DNA of 9,092 nucleotides from an uncultured Porphyromonadaceae bacterium (GCA_900547825.1 URII01000073.1:1-9092), one strand, 5' to 3'; shown: positions 1 through 7,864, counted from the stretch's first letter. Program-made: numbers and translations. Notes: generated by a model not told the origin, from the letters alone.

Positions 1-579
1 ATTATTCTTCGGGAACGCAATGCAGTCACGAATACTGTCAAGGCCGGCAAAGATACTTACCCAACGGTCGAGGCCGTAAGCCAAACCACCATGAGGAGGT
101 GCGCCGAACTTGAAGGCATTCATCAGGAAACCGAATTGTTCTTCAGCCTTTTCCGGTGTGAATCCCAATATCTCAAACATCTTGGCCTGCAATTGAGCAT
201 CATGGATACGGATCGAACCGCCACCGACTTCGATACCGTTACATACCATATCATAAGCATCGGCACGAACGGCTGCAGGATCTGTGTCCAACAAAGGAAT
301 ATCTTCATCCTTCGGATGGGTAAACGGATGATGCATAGCCATCAGGCGGCCTTCTTCTTCGCTCCATTCAAACATCGGGAAGTCGACTATCCAAAGCAAT
401 GCAAACTTATTCTTGTCGCGTAAGCCTAATTGGTTACCCATTTCAAGGCGAAGCTCATTCAGTTGCTTACGGGTCTTCATTACGTCATCACCGCTCAAAA
501 TAAGAATCAAATCGCCCGGTTTTGCACCGAAAGCGGCTTTCATCTCTTGCAGCACCTCTTGCGTGTAGAACTTATCTAG
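1..579 (-). pseudogene. aspS: aspartyl-tRNA synthetase, C-terminal fragment (truncated at both ends)
   Basis: AspS is the class II synthetase that charges tRNA-Asp in the cytosol. Reading leftward from 579 there are 193 open codons. They include LILILSGDD, the stretch WIVDFPMFEW, GGSIRIHD, and class II motif 3 seen as GAPPHGGLAYGLDRW, followed by DSIRDCIAFPKN at the window edge. This order matches the C-terminal third of bacterial AspS (about 585 residues), starting inside the insertion domain. The last 20 or so residues lie beyond base 1. The N-terminal two thirds, including the anticodon-binding domain and motifs 1 and 2, are absent. The frame meets a stop (TGA, bases 582-580) just upstream of the last recognisable codons, and different coding sequence on the opposite strand begins there. 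As it stands this piece cannot be a working gene. Identity is very secure; whether the break is biological or an assembly artefact is open. Confidence 0.93.
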
Positions 580-582
580 TCA

Positions 583-747
583 ATGTCACTTACCGATATT
601 GTAATGCTTGCGGCGCTCGATATAGCCGATGAAAATTACGAGGAGGCAGCAAGGGTCACCGAAATTCTCCGCCGCAAGCGTGAGGCCCTCGGCCGAAAGG
701 ATGACGGTGACAGTCCCGAGGGGGCCTCTTCTTCTGAAAAAGAATAA
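583..747 (+). pseudogene. C-terminal tail of a UVR-motif protein, probably DUF151 bifunctional nuclease (5' truncated)
   Basis: This is a 54-codon open frame beginning MSLTDIVMLAALDIADENYE and ending in a low-complexity acidic/serine tail (SPEGASSSEKE). Residues about 6-36 fit the UVR helical-hairpin motif of UvrB/UvrC (A.eiADEnYEeAArvteiLRRKrea). In Bacteroidetes the same motif closes the DUF151 'bifunctional nuclease' proteins. From memory, those genes often lie just before a nucleoside permease, as here: the gap to the next gene is only 30 bp. An in-frame TAG at 577-579 stops the frame from extending upstream, exactly where the aspS fragment ends. I read it as the 3' end of a longer gene cut by the junction, not as a free-standing small protein. 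The UVR motif is visible; the DUF151 assignment rests on tail architecture and context. Confidence 0.6.
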
Positions 748-777
748 TACTAACCTTAATATCCGTTACTTTACGTC

Positions 778-2127
778 ATGACATCTGTAAAATCACGGCT
801 GGCGGTCATGAACTTCCTTGAATTTGCTGTATGGGGAGCCTATCTGACCTGCCTGGCCCAGTATCTCGGCCCGGCCGGGATGGGAGATAAAATACCCTGG
901 TTCTATGCCGTTCAGGGGGTAGTGTCTATCTTTATGCCCGCACTCATGGGCGTTATAGCCGACAAGTGGGTTCCGGCTCAGAAACTGCTGTCGTTGTGCC
1001 ATTTTATGGCCGCCCTGTTCATGCTGTGCGCATGGTGGTACGGGGCGACGCATGCCACTCCCGAGTTCGTGCCGTTCTTCACTCTCTATACCCTGAGCGT
1101 GGCATTCTTCATGCCTACCATAGCGTTGGCAAACACGGTGGCTTTCTCCGTGCTTAAATCGCGCGGTCTTGACACGGTTACCGATTTCCCGCCTATACGT
1201 GTGCTCGGTACAGTGGGATTCATCGCCGCCATGTGGTTTGTCAATTCGTTCTATTGGGTTGACGGGCATTTCGGATTCACACTGTCGGATTCGAATCCAT
1301 ATGCCTCGGCCCGCTTCCAGTACACCGACATGCAGCTTCTCACATCAGGCGTGCTCGGCTTGCTGCTCGCCGGCTATGCCTTGGCGGCCATACCCAATTG
1401 TCCGTGTGCCGCGCGTGATGAGGACGATGAGGATGAAAAGAAGCGGAGTGTGGCCAAGTTGCTCGGCCTTGATGCATTCAAGCTGTTCAAGGACAGGCGC
1501 ATGGCCATGTTCTTTGTGTTCTCGATGCTTCTCGGTGTATCGTTACAGATAACCAACGGTTATGCCACATCGTTTATAACAAGCTTCAAGGGTGTGGCCG
1601 AATATGTCAACACTTTCGGTGCAAACAACGCTACGCTGCTCACATCGCTGTCGCAGATATCCGAGGCATGCTGCATACTCCTCATACCGTTCTTCCTGAA
1701 GCGTTTCGGTATCAAGAACGTGATGCTGATTGCCATGTTCGCCTGGGTGCTGCGCTTCGGATTCTTCGGCATAGGCAATCCCGGATCGGGTCTCTGGCTG
1801 TTCATCCTGTCAATGATAGTGTATGGTGTGGCGTTCGATTTCTTCAACGTGTCGGGAGCCCTGTTTGTGGAACAGGAGACCCACGATGAGATAAAAGCTT
1901 CGGCCCAGGGCCTGTTCATGCTTATGACCAACGGCATAGGCGCCACGGTAGGCATGATAGCCGCCGGTGCTGTAGTCAACCATTACTGCCATTGGGAAAA
2001 CGGTTTCTTTGTGGGTGACTGGCAGAGCGCATGGCTTATATTTGCAGGATATGCCCTTGTGGTGTGTGTGGCCTTCGCTGTGCTTTTCAAATACAAACAT
2101 ACGCCTCAGCCCACTGTGCGCCGATGA
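778..2127 (+). CDS. nupG: nucleoside:H+ symporter, NupG/XapB family MFS permease
   Basis: This inner-membrane major facilitator family protein should import nucleosides with protons for salvage. Its 449 residues are mostly hydrophobic, with the usual 12-helix pattern. Family signatures are clear: FLEFAVWGAYLT (13-24), MPALMGVIADKW (53-64), FPPIRVLGTVGFIAAMW (137-153), VYGVAFDFFNVSGALFVEQE (348-367) and ASAQGLFMLMTNGIGA (374-389). These match well-remembered NupG stretches such as FPPIRIWGTIGFI and the AFDFFNISG block. A very charged cytoplasmic loop (RDEDDEDEKKR, 213-223) separates the two six-helix halves. It is about 30 residues longer than E. coli NupG. The ATG at 778 puts helix 1 where the family has it. 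The stop overlaps the rsmE start by ATGA, so the two are probably co-transcribed and translationally coupled. The exact nucleoside range cannot be read from sequence. Confidence 0.93.
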   Translation: MTSVKSRLAVMNFLEFAVWGAYLTCLAQYLGPAGMGDKIPWFYAVQGVVSIFMPALMGVIADKWVPAQKLLSLCHFMAALFMLCAWWYGATHATPEFVPFFTLYTLSVAFFMPTIALANTVAFSVLKSRGLDTVTDFPPIRVLGTVGFIAAMWFVNSFYWVDGHFGFTLSDSNPYASARFQYTDMQLLTSGVLGLLLAGYALAAIPNCPCAARDEDDEDEKKRSVAKLLGLDAFKLFKDRRMAMFFVFSMLLGVSLQITNGYATSFITSFKGVAEYVNTFGANNATLLTSLSQISEACCILLIPFFLKRFGIKNVMLIAMFAWVLRFGFFGIGNPGSGLWLFILSMIVYGVAFDFFNVSGALFVEQETHDEIKASAQGLFMLMTNGIGATVGMIAAGAVVNHYCHWENGFFVGDWQSAWLIFAGYALVVCVAFAVLFKYKHTPQPTVRR

Positions 2128-2831
2128 TACAGTTCTATTGCCCCGACATAGATGTCAACCCTGTGCTGCCTGAGAGCGACTCGGGCCATGCCATAAGGGT
2201 GCTCCGTATGCACGAGGGGGACACCGTGGAGGTGATCGACGGCCGCGGCCACCGCTATACATGCACCATAATTGACGCACACCCCAAGCATGCGGCCCTC
2301 GAGATTGTCGATGTGGCGGATGTGCCTCTGCCGTGGAAGGCTTTCTACACTGTGGCTGTGGCACCTACCAAACATATCGACCGCATGGAATGGATGGTGG
2401 AGAAACTCACCGAGATCGGTGTCAACCGCATCGTGCCGTTGCTCTGCCGCCATTCGGAGCGCAAGGAGATAAAAACCGACCGTCTCGACAAAATAGCTGT
2501 TTCGGCCATGAAGCAGTCGCTAAAGGCCGTGAAGCCCGAGATACTTCCCATGACCCCAGTTGCGGATGTGCTGCGTAATGCGGTGCAGGGAGCCCGCTAT
2601 ATAGCTTATTGCGACGACGCTGTGGAGCGGCGCATGCTTGCCCGTGAATATGCGCCCGGACAGTCCGCCACAATATTGATAGGTCCTGAGGGGGATTTTG
2701 CCCCGGCTGAAGTGAAAGCGGCCATGGATGCCGGATTCTGTCCCGTTACGTTGGGCGACAACCGGTTGCGCACCGAGACGGCAGCCATAGTGGCCCTCGA
2801 CACATTCCATATTGTCAGCGCACGCGGATAG
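2124..2831 (+). CDS. rsmE: 16S rRNA (uracil-1498-N3)-methyltransferase
   Basis: RsmE uses S-adenosylmethionine to methylate N3 of U1498 in 16S rRNA, in helix 44 near the decoding site. The 235-residue product starts MIQFYCPDI and has a PUA-like N-terminal barrel (HAIRVLRMHEGDTVEVIDGRG, about 22-42). A SPOUT trefoil-knot domain follows. Its hallmarks are DRMEWMVEKLTEIGVNRIVP (86-105), LIGPEGDF (185-192; GPEGGF in many bacteria) and LGDNRLRTETAAIVAL (210-225). Length is typical of the family. I chose the ATG at 2124 because it aligns with the family N-terminus and gives an ATGA overlap with the permease stop. The frame stays open upstream to 2031, but that stretch lies inside the permease gene and adds an unrelated N-terminus. 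No key residue appears to be missing. Confidence 0.95.
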   Translation: MIQFYCPDIDVNPVLPESDSGHAIRVLRMHEGDTVEVIDGRGHRYTCTIIDAHPKHAALEIVDVADVPLPWKAFYTVAVAPTKHIDRMEWMVEKLTEIGVNRIVPLLCRHSERKEIKTDRLDKIAVSAMKQSLKAVKPEILPMTPVADVLRNAVQGARYIAYCDDAVERRMLAREYAPGQSATILIGPEGDFAPAEVKAAMDAGFCPVTLGDNRLRTETAAIVALDTFHIVSARG

Positions 2832-2878
2832 AACTTTTCTCTGCCTGATGTGTTATGGTCTTAAGATGTGAATATTAA

Positions 2879-3523
2879 ATGAAGTTTATGAAAACAGCTA
2901 AGATTTTATTGGGCATGGCTGCTGTTGCGGCCATGGGGCTTGTGTCGTGTGACGAAGCCGGAAAACTCGCCGGGCAGGTGGAAGGCACATGGAAAGGAGC
3001 CACTACCGAAATGCTTGGTGACAAACATCATAAAGGACATAACATGCCTACGCAGCCTGTTATGAGCATGATGTGCACGCCTGTGTTTACATTTTCGCGC
3101 ACTGACGGCACCAAAGGGGGTACACTCGACATTCAAGCCGATTATGTGCTCACCCAGGGGCTTCTGGCTACTTCCGACATACAGGGCCCGTTCAGCGCCA
3201 CGGTGAAGGGAACGGCGACAGCCCGCGGCACATGGACAGCCAAGGATGACGATGAAATAATGGTGGTGATGGATCCGTCAATGATAAAGGTGGAGGTGGA
3301 CACTGCCTCGCTTGCATTGAATTACACCGCATTGACCGACAGGCCGGCTTCCGATCTCGCGGCTATAAAGGCGAGAGTGGCTGGAAATGTGGAGTCGCAG
3401 GTGCGCACGGTGATCACTAACCGGGTAATGAAACTGCGTGAACTCGACGACATCAAAGTACAGGACCGGTCAATGACCCTTGAAATAGGCCACGCCAAGA
3501 TGGTATTTACAAAAGAGTCGTAA
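2879..3523 (+). CDS. small lipoprotein with lipocalin-like start
   Basis: I do not recognise a named family. The N-terminus is a lipoprotein signal: a short basic start, a hydrophobic core (ILLGMAAVAAMG) and the lipobox LVSC with Cys24. The product should therefore be lipid-anchored in the cell envelope. The mature part opens with a VEGTWKG motif (34-40) followed by alternating beta-rich segments (FTFSRTDG, GGTLDIQADYVL, GTWTAKDDDEIMVVMD). This resembles the small lipocalin-like beta-barrel proteins common in Bacteroidales. A His/Met-rich patch (DKHHKGHNMPTQPVMSMM) follows the first strand. The C-terminal third is more helical and charged, ending in MTLEIGHAKMVFTKES. An ATG three codons downstream (2888) would also leave a good signal peptide. 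It lies 47 bp after rsmE and just before a strong hairpin, so it is probably the last gene of this cluster. Lipoprotein status is well supported; function is unknown. Confidence 0.8.
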   Translation: MKFMKTAKILLGMAAVAAMGLVSCDEAGKLAGQVEGTWKGATTEMLGDKHHKGHNMPTQPVMSMMCTPVFTFSRTDGTKGGTLDIQADYVLTQGLLATSDIQGPFSATVKGTATARGTWTAKDDDEIMVVMDPSMIKVEVDTASLALNYTALTDRPASDLAAIKARVAGNVESQVRTVITNRVMKLRELDDIKVQDRSMTLEIGHAKMVFTKES

Positions 3524-3545
3524 AATATTCCACCCAGATAAATTG

Positions 3546-3579
3546 ACGGGGCCGCGCCTGATTGTTGGTGCGGCCCCGT
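3546..3579. terminator. strong hairpin terminator between convergent genes
   Basis: A 13-bp stem (3546-3558 with 3567-3579, one G-U pair) encloses an 8-base loop. The core is GGGGCCGC paired with GCGGCCCC. It lies 22 bp after the lipoprotein stop and 33 bp from the end of the minus-strand LRR gene, so it can end transcription from both sides. The T-tracts are poor (TTTC on the plus side, CAATTTAT on the minus side), so efficiency is uncertain, but the position and stem strength argue for a bidirectional terminator. Confidence 0.8.
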
Positions 3580-3612
3580 TTCGGTAAGTGAAGTGGGTTT
3601 TATAAGCTTGTA

Positions 3613-4623
3613 TTATCTTACGCTGACCTTTACGGATTCGTTGCCGTGTTTCACTACATATATTCCTGGAGCTACCGTGAGGGATAGAGGTGTCATGTCG
3701 TGCGATTCTATCAGTCGGCCATGTATGTCGAATATATCCACTTTGCCGTTGTCAACATCCGTGATCCTGTCAATCGTAATAGTGTGGCCGCACGTCTTTA
3801 TTCTCAGGTTGAGTGAGGATGTGGCCTCCTTGATAGTCTGCGCCATAGGTGAATCGTGCATTTCAACCACATTGGCCCCGACCCAATTGGAGCGCCAGTC
3901 GGCCAGCGAGGGGCGGTAGTCGGTATAGGTTCCTTCGGGAATATAAAGGGTCCATCGTGGATCACTGTGCTCGCCCTGAAACCAGAATGCTGATGGATCG
4001 GGTTCCGGAGGCTTGACTTCCGAATAAATACGTATAGCGTCAATAGAGTTTCCTGCCAGAGCTTCATCGGTCAGATACAGATGAGGCCCTACACCTATGC
4101 CGGTCAGATGGGGCATGCAGGCAAACGCACGCTGTCCGGCAAATATCAGTGCGTCGGGCAGATTAAGCATGTCTATGCCTGAAACGCCATAAAAGGCACC
4201 CGGACTTATTAACCGGAGGTTTATGGGGAAAATCAGATTTCCGATGGAAGCCTCCCGGAAAGCATTTGCCGATATTTCTATGAGTTGCGACGGCAAAACA
4301 AGGGTGTTGATGTTGCAACCTTGGAAAGCACCTTCCCCTATGAATCTTACAGGAATGCCGCGTCCGTCACTGGATTCTATGTCACTGTCATAGACGGAGA
4401 AACTGCTTGAGGGAATAAATGACTGGAGTTCCAGTCGGTCAACGATGTTTCCTGACGGCCATTCGTGTCCTGTCACAGTTGCTGCCGGACCCGGCTCAAG
4501 GCGGTATATGATGCCGTCAATTTCGCAGATCTGTGTTTCCGGCGTGACGGCTGCTGATATCGGCATGGTTGCCGAAGTTGCCAATAGGGCAGTCCAGAAT
4601 ATGTGTATTTTTCGCTTTGTCAT
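3613..4623 (-). CDS. BspA-like LRR_5 protein with T9SS C-terminal sorting domain
   Basis: The 336-residue exported protein has a signal peptide (residues 1-24, ending PISAA). Then come LRR_5 (BspA-type) repeats at roughly 93-195, with the spaced pattern FIGEGAFQGCNINTLVLP, ISANAFREASIGNLIFP and ISPGAFYGVSGIDMLNLP. A cap module (KPPEPDPSAF ... WTLYIPEGTYTDYR ... W, 204-255) follows. Residues 270-336 are a type A T9SS sorting domain: VDIFDIHGRLI (295-305), LTVAPGIYVVKHG (315-327) and a terminal KVSVR. Such domains direct passage across the outer membrane and then cleavage and anchoring to the surface. BspA-like LRR proteins are often adhesins or host-protein binders in this phylum; a binding role here is inference. 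The ATG overlaps the stop of the preceding gene (ATGA), implying translational coupling. It is the last gene of a three-gene minus-strand operon headed by a C25 protease. Confidence 0.88.
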   Translation of the reverse strand: MTKRKIHIFWTALLATSATMPISAAVTPETQICEIDGIIYRLEPGPAATVTGHEWPSGNIVDRLELQSFIPSSSFSVYDSDIESSDGRGIPVRFIGEGAFQGCNINTLVLPSQLIEISANAFREASIGNLIFPINLRLISPGAFYGVSGIDMLNLPDALIFAGQRAFACMPHLTGIGVGPHLYLTDEALAGNSIDAIRIYSEVKPPEPDPSAFWFQGEHSDPRWTLYIPEGTYTDYRPSLADWRSNWVGANVVEMHDSPMAQTIKEATSSLNLRIKTCGHTITIDRITDVDNGKVDIFDIHGRLIESHDMTPLSLTVAPGIYVVKHGNESVKVSVR

Positions 4624-5408
4624 AATTCATAAAAATTAAATCGTTCCGATGATTCCATTATGTTGCTGAAAAGTTCCCAACCCGGAGCCTTGCGATATTT
4701 CTTGGCGCAGCCTTCGGGCACAATCAGGGTGCAGTCTCTCAGAAGCTGTGATGTTTTGGCCGCCTCGGCGGCGTTGGTTATGGAGGGGTCATATATTCCG
4801 AATGACTCGGGTGAAGCCGTCGGCGGATTTTCGGAAGTGACGATCAGTTTGCCGATGCGGCAATTGTCGAAAACTCCGAATCCGACATATTTCAGAGCGT
4901 TGTTGAGGGCAAGCTGGTCAATCTGGGCATTCCTGAATGCATACCGGCTTAGCACGTAGGCCGATATTTTTACGTTTGAAAGCTTCGGCGTGTTACGGAA
5001 GCACTCCGGGCCTAATGCGCTCCCTGACACTAACAGTTCCTGAAGCTCCGTAACGACAGGGCAATAAAATTCGGTGTAGTAACCTGACGCTGTCAGTTTT
5101 TTTATTTTTAATCCTTTCAGCGCGTCACGTGTTATGCCGGTAACTGTATATCTGCCGCCATATTCATCCGCTTTATCGTTTTCATTTATCGCTGATTCGG
5201 GAAGAATCAGAGCGTCGATTTCCATTCCTTGCGGCATCAGATGGCCGCATATCTTTACTCCGCGCGAACTGTTCGGATCGCCTTCGTAGAGAAATCTGCC
5301 GTCGTCGAACGGTGCGGGTATCGGTTCAATGCCAAAGCACGCCAATCCTTTAAAGGCAATCGCACCCAGCATCAATCCCAATCGGATTATCTTATTCACT
5401 TTTCTCAT
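4620..5408 (-). CDS. BspA-like LRR_5 protein without a sorting domain
   Basis: The 262-residue product has an N-terminal export signal (1-26, basic start then GLMLGAIAFKGLACFG). LRR_5-like repeats follow at about 90-190 (VTGITRDALKGLKIKKLTASG, LQELLVSGSALGPECFRNTP, LSRYAFRNAQIDQLALNN, VGFGVFDNCRIGKLIV). The end is the same cap module as its neighbours: NPPTASPESFGIYDPS, then CTLIVPEGCAKKYRKAPGWELFSNI (226-250). It stops eight or nine residues past that module, just where its downstream neighbour continues into a T9SS sorting domain. It therefore either stays periplasmic, is carried by a partner, or is anchored otherwise. GLAC at residues 21-24 is a poor lipobox because it lacks Leu/Val/Ile at -3. 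The gene starts 11 bp after the protease stop and overlaps the next start by ATGA, so it is almost certainly in one transcript with both. LRR identity is fairly secure; function is unknown. Confidence 0.8.
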   Translation of the reverse strand: MRKVNKIIRLGLMLGAIAFKGLACFGIEPIPAPFDDGRFLYEGDPNSSRGVKICGHLMPQGMEIDALILPESAINENDKADEYGGRYTVTGITRDALKGLKIKKLTASGYYTEFYCPVVTELQELLVSGSALGPECFRNTPKLSNVKISAYVLSRYAFRNAQIDQLALNNALKYVGFGVFDNCRIGKLIVTSENPPTASPESFGIYDPSITNAAEAAKTSQLLRDCTLIVPEGCAKKYRKAPGWELFSNIMESSERFNFYEL

Positions 5409-5419
5409 AATGGTATATT

Positions 5420-7840
5420 TTAGTGTTTTATGATGATTGATTTTCTGTCTAAAACATTATTGCTCCTAATATACACTAGGGCATATTGACCGGGTGAAAG
5501 TTTTGAAATATCTATATCTGCTTTATTAGATTCATATGATAACTCATATGACATTGTTTCACCGGTGAAAATATTGACAAGCTTAATATGATCATAAATT
5601 AAAGTAGGAAGATCAAACTCTATTAATAAGTTTTCACTGGTTGAAGATTGTGTCAAATTTTTTATATGATTTTGTTGAATAGATTGTTGATTGCTGGTGG
5701 TTGAAGCATAAGATATTTTTGGTATTAAGTTGTGTCCGGATATACACACTGTATAAGCTTCTGGTGTATCTGTCTTGAAAAGAACATTATTGCCGACATA
5801 TCGGTGTACATCTCCTGTATTGGTATTGAAGAACGATATGGTATAGTTGCTATATAAAGATTTGTCATTAACAAATATCGCTTTCTCCATGCGATTAATG
5901 GGTACATCACATTTTTTAGGAACTTCAGTAGTGAGCATTACACTTGGATCTCCAAAAAGATGATAGAGTCTCATTTGTGCTTCAATAAGGCTTGCGCCGT
6001 CGCAAGTTTCAGCCATACGGATTAAACCTTGGTATAATATCTGTCCAAATCTGTATGTGGGTGACGGTGTGGGAGATATTATATTTCCATTATGGAGATT
6101 TAGACGTATTCCTGGCCAAACGGCATCAATTATACCGCACATTAGAGCATCATTGAGTATGCTGTAACTTGTCGCTGTGGAGGCAAATACTCCAACGGCT
6201 CCCCCTGCAGGATGTGTTATGAATTCTTCAGCTAAGCATTTTATATCCCCATAATTTTCAATAGAACCTGCAAATCTTCCGGTGCTACATGTTATGCTTG
6301 CGATTAAAGGTAGCTTATTTCTATTAGTTAGGCATGTTGAATAAGACCCCTGATAAAATTTGAAATATGGGGCGGCCCAAGATTGAGGACTTCCATGTCC
6401 TCGATACAAAACAAGGAAGCAACCATTGTTCATATCTGACAGAATATCTTCTTTTGATGCATTCCAATGATATGTGGGCTTTCTCAAATATAGTGGGATT
6501 TCTGAACCATCGTTCCATAAAAGAGGATTAATATTATTTTCGGCTTTGTAGTTCCTTATGGGATTCTTTTTTGAGAGAAAGTATTGTACGATTTCTTCCA
6601 TTGTACGAGAGAATAATCTACCTTCTTTTGATGGATTTGATGCGTCAGATTCAAATTGAGCACAGCAAGAAATGTTTTTATAAAAGTGTTCATCTACACT
6701 TGGATTCTGTTCATAGAGTATAATCTTGTCGATTACGGAATTAGCTTCTGAGTCATCTTTCGCTGGAATTCTTCCAAGATAAAAGTCAGGGAAAATGTCA
6801 TTGTCCCCATCTATGCAGGCATAGGGCATATCTGAATAGATATCCTCATTATGGGAAGAACTGTTTACTTTTATTTTAAATGTTGGAACATCATAATCTT
6901 TTCCTATGAAAAGGATATACTTTAATGTGGGATTCGTTGCATAGACATCAGCAATAGCTTGGCGAATACCATCTTTTGTCCAAGTTCCTTTTTTAATTAT
7001 AACATCATAGCCTAATGTCTTTTTCCAGATGGCAAATCTGCTTATAGAGCTGTCGAAACGTGAAGATGAAATGATAAGATAAGTTTGAGGATCAAGAACA
7101 GTTTTATGGGGTTCTATGATTGAGTCAATTGGCATTCCGGGCCCAATTGGTGTTATCGCCGTTTTTGAAATTAAATTATCTAATCGAGCTGTGCCAAAGT
7201 TTGATGTGTCGTGGCAAAAAATCTTGTTGTCGTTAAAATTTATTCTATATGTAAGGGTTTTTAAGGCTTTTACAGTTTGGGTTGCTGAATTATATTTTAT
7301 AGGATATACAGATATAAATGCTAATTTCCGATCTATGCAATGTTGTGTTGAAAGCAGATTTACAGTATTAGATGGATAAAATTTATTGACTTTCTTTATT
7401 GCGGTGATATCAGCCGCAGTTTGTGGTTCTCGTTCTGTTTCAAGGATGGCAGCTCTTGCAGGAGTAAGAGCACATGGATATTCCACATAAGTACTATCTA
7501 TAATAGTAATGGTAAAATCTCCTGATGTAGGAATTTCTACAATGTCATTACGAACAGGAATAGAGGGTTGGCCTATTACTGTAGATTGTCCGAATCCATT
7601 TATATTCCAATAATATGTGTTGGGTATAATTTTATCAGGTACAATTTTAGCTTCATCAAATACATAATGGATTGTTATGCCATTCTCATCAATGTTTGCT
7701 GTCCTCATTGGATTTTTTGCAGAGGATGATTCTCGTGTCGTTAATGAATGTAAGGTAATTACTTTCGTGGCGGATGCGGACATGATAAAATTGATGGCGC
7801 TTGCGACCATCAATAGTGATAGTGAGAGGAGTTTTTTCAT
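5420..7840 (-). CDS. gingipain-family C25 cysteine protease with T9SS sorting domain
   Basis: The 806-residue secreted protease has a signal peptide (1-24, MKKLLSLSLLMVASA...). A C25-type propeptide follows (about 50-200; TYYWNINGFGQ, GQPSIPVRNDIVEIP). The catalytic domain spans about 250-640: YLIISSSRFDSSISRFAIWKK, LKYILFIGKDYDVP, then the catalytic His482 in LYRGHGSPQSW and Cys518 in IASITCSTGRFAG. The 36-residue His-Cys spacing is close to the 33 of gingipain R. The following CLAEEFI ... GGAVGVFASTATSY stretch also matches gingipains. Residues about 645-735 look like the Ig-like domain after C25 domains (EAYTVCISGHNLIPKI). The last 70 are a T9SS sorting domain (IKLVNIFTGETM, LSPGQYALVYIRSN, SIIIKH). 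I chose the ATG at 7840 because it gives a clean signal peptide; an upstream GTG (7882) adds 14 odd residues. It heads an operon with two LRR proteins. The gene is far more AT-rich than its neighbours. Family assignment is strong; cleavage specificity and substrate are unknown. Confidence 0.92.
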   Translation of the reverse strand: MKKLLSLSLLMVASAINFIMSASATKVITLHSLTTRESSSAKNPMRTANIDENGITIHYVFDEAKIVPDKIIPNTYYWNINGFGQSTVIGQPSIPVRNDIVEIPTSGDFTITIIDSTYVEYPCALTPARAAILETEREPQTAADITAIKKVNKFYPSNTVNLLSTQHCIDRKLAFISVYPIKYNSATQTVKALKTLTYRINFNDNKIFCHDTSNFGTARLDNLISKTAITPIGPGMPIDSIIEPHKTVLDPQTYLIISSSRFDSSISRFAIWKKTLGYDVIIKKGTWTKDGIRQAIADVYATNPTLKYILFIGKDYDVPTFKIKVNSSSHNEDIYSDMPYACIDGDNDIFPDFYLGRIPAKDDSEANSVIDKIILYEQNPSVDEHFYKNISCCAQFESDASNPSKEGRLFSRTMEEIVQYFLSKKNPIRNYKAENNINPLLWNDGSEIPLYLRKPTYHWNASKEDILSDMNNGCFLVLYRGHGSPQSWAAPYFKFYQGSYSTCLTNRNKLPLIASITCSTGRFAGSIENYGDIKCLAEEFITHPAGGAVGVFASTATSYSILNDALMCGIIDAVWPGIRLNLHNGNIISPTPSPTYRFGQILYQGLIRMAETCDGASLIEAQMRLYHLFGDPSVMLTTEVPKKCDVPINRMEKAIFVNDKSLYSNYTISFFNTNTGDVHRYVGNNVLFKTDTPEAYTVCISGHNLIPKISYASTTSNQQSIQQNHIKNLTQSSTSENLLIEFDLPTLIYDHIKLVNIFTGETMSYELSYESNKADIDISKLSPGQYALVYIRSNNVLDRKSIIIKH

Positions 7841-7864
7841 AGTGATGAATTTAGAGATGATTAA

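Noticed and set aside
91..423. 110-codon plus-strand open frame
   Set aside because: It lies antisense to clearly conserved aspS coding sequence, has no signal or domain, and is a shadow frame.
583..747. A free-standing 54-aa small protein
   Set aside because: It carries half of a known C-terminal architecture, and its apparent start coincides with the aspS junction, so truncation explains it better.
793..1269. 158-codon minus-strand open frame
   Set aside because: Antisense shadow of the permease; composition (His/Arg/Gly/Glu-rich) is typical of reverse-strand reads of GC-rich genes.
1560..1979. 139-codon minus-strand open frame
   Set aside because: Antisense to the most conserved NupG-family motifs; no plausible protein features.
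2031..2123. Upstream in-frame extension of rsmE
   Set aside because: It lies inside the permease gene and adds residues that RsmE proteins lack; the ATG at 2124 fits the family start and the ATGA overlap.
5331..5345. Lipobox (GLAC) in the 262-aa LRR protein
   Set aside because: Position -3 is Gly rather than Leu/Val/Ile, so an ordinary signal peptide is at least as likely.
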